From: a virus
Strand: one strand, 5' to 3'
DNA length: 64,000 nt
IMG/VR virus record: IMGVR_UViG_3300027759_003534
Coordinates: 62,001-126,000 of that record
The notes under the pieces are model-generated. The model made no database searches and was not told where the DNA came from. It saw nothing but the letters and a program-made list of their open reading frames with translations. Positions within the stretch are counted from its first letter, which is position 1. The number at the start of each line of letters is the position of its first letter. Positions 63,633-64,000 of this stretch are shown here, piece by piece. A program made the position numbers and the translations under genes.

Positions 63633-64000
63633 ATGACTGATAAAATTATAGGCAAATACAACTGGCAAGATCGAATTCCCAGTTACATTCCGTTAGAACA
63701 GCTAACCGACATTCAACGGCATAGACTAATGGAAAGTAAAACTTTTTGCATGTTACCTTGGATACACTTACATGCATGGCCCGATGGCCGCGCTTATCCG
63801 TGTTGTTTAGGCAATGCTCGACATCCTGTGGGTAACTTTAAAGAAAAATCCATGAAGGAAATTTGGAACGACGACGCCATGCGGCAAATGCGAGTCAACA
63901 TGCTCAATGATCAGCCTTGCAAGGAATGTAGTGACTGCTACGAGCAAGAAGAGTACGGCTTCGCTAGTATGCGCAACAACAGCAACAAAAACTTTGGACA
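63633..64000 (+). CDS. Radical SAM protein with N-terminal twitch domain, partial (4 of 4)
   Basis: Open from ATG 63633 to the window end (122 residues seen). It matches the previous gene without its added N-terminal domain: FCMLPWIHLHAWPDGRAYPC (Cys39, Cys57-58), GNFKEKSMKEIWNDDAMRQM and CKECSDCYEQEEYGF. The radical SAM core would lie beyond the window. Two bases separate it from the previous stop. Confidence 0.75.
   Translation, partial: MTDKIIGKYNWQDRIPSYIPLEQLTDIQRHRLMESKTFCMLPWIHLHAWPDGRAYPCCLGNARHPVGNFKEKSMKEIWNDDAMRQMRVNMLNDQPCKECSDCYEQEEYGFASMRNNSNKNFG

Noticed and set aside
53092-64000. RiPP precursor peptide for the radical SAM enzymes
   Set aside because: No short frame with leader-core features and a ribosome site was found in the visible part of the operon; the small genes present (87 and 116 residues) do not look like precursors.

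Overview
The window is part of the late region of a large tailed phage with a contractile tail, of the wider T4-like type but distant from T4. The evidence is a block of T4-type genes with their usual partners: portal gp20, head-core proteins, prohead protease gp21, scaffold gp22 and capsid gp23; baseplate and hub proteins gp53, gp27-like, gp5-like, gp25, gp6 and gp7-like; recombination proteins gp46 and gp47; late sigma factor gp55; and many copies of a TAAATA late-promoter element. The host cannot be read directly. A peptidoglycan-cutting domain on the tape measure protein, sugar-transfer genes and SD-type ribosome sites fit a Gram-negative bacterium. No tRNA, rRNA, CRISPR array or insertion sequence was seen.

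Layout. 1-3203 (minus): tail-fibre-like structural genes plus a small sialyltransferase/DUF115-like gene. 3352-4500 (plus): a TPR-glycosyltransferase. 4497-5548 (minus): a small structural gene and an HNH homing endonuclease just downstream of gp23. 5672-13918 (minus): capsid, scaffold, protease, core proteins, portal and tape measure. 13963-15529 (plus): a gp26-like tail gene with a probable programmed -1 frameshift into a gp51-like tail, then a conserved hypothetical gene. 15498-23329 (mostly minus): a GNAT/arginyltransferase-like gene, a DUF6614-like gene (plus), a 429-bp hairpin-rich gene-free stretch, a GIY-YIG nuclease, a radical SAM gene coupled to gp46, a sulfotransferase insert, gp47 and gp55. 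23443-53020 (plus): tail tube/baseplate genes, dominated by one 4,914-codon gene carrying seven FG-GAP repeats, then tail-fibre genes and a terminator. 53092-64000 (plus): a tightly overlapping accessory operon of glycosyltransferase-like genes, a pentein-fold amidinotransferase and four radical SAM proteins whose extra cysteine-rich (twitch) domain lies before the core; the operon runs off the right edge.

How it fits together. Late genes appear to be read from gp55-type promoters (NNTAAATA). These fall into two classes by distance to the start codon: 4-7 nt with no Shine-Dalgarno, predicting leaderless mRNAs, and about 17-29 nt, usually with a Shine-Dalgarno. gp46 and gp47 instead have sigma70-like promoters. 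The gp5-like spike lacks an obvious lysozyme domain, and the tape measure protein carries an M15-type peptidase signature that could take over cell-wall cutting. The accessory operon looks like a small-molecule, glycan or peptide modification pathway: sugar transfer, amidino transfer, radical chemistry and perhaps sulfation. Its product is unknown.
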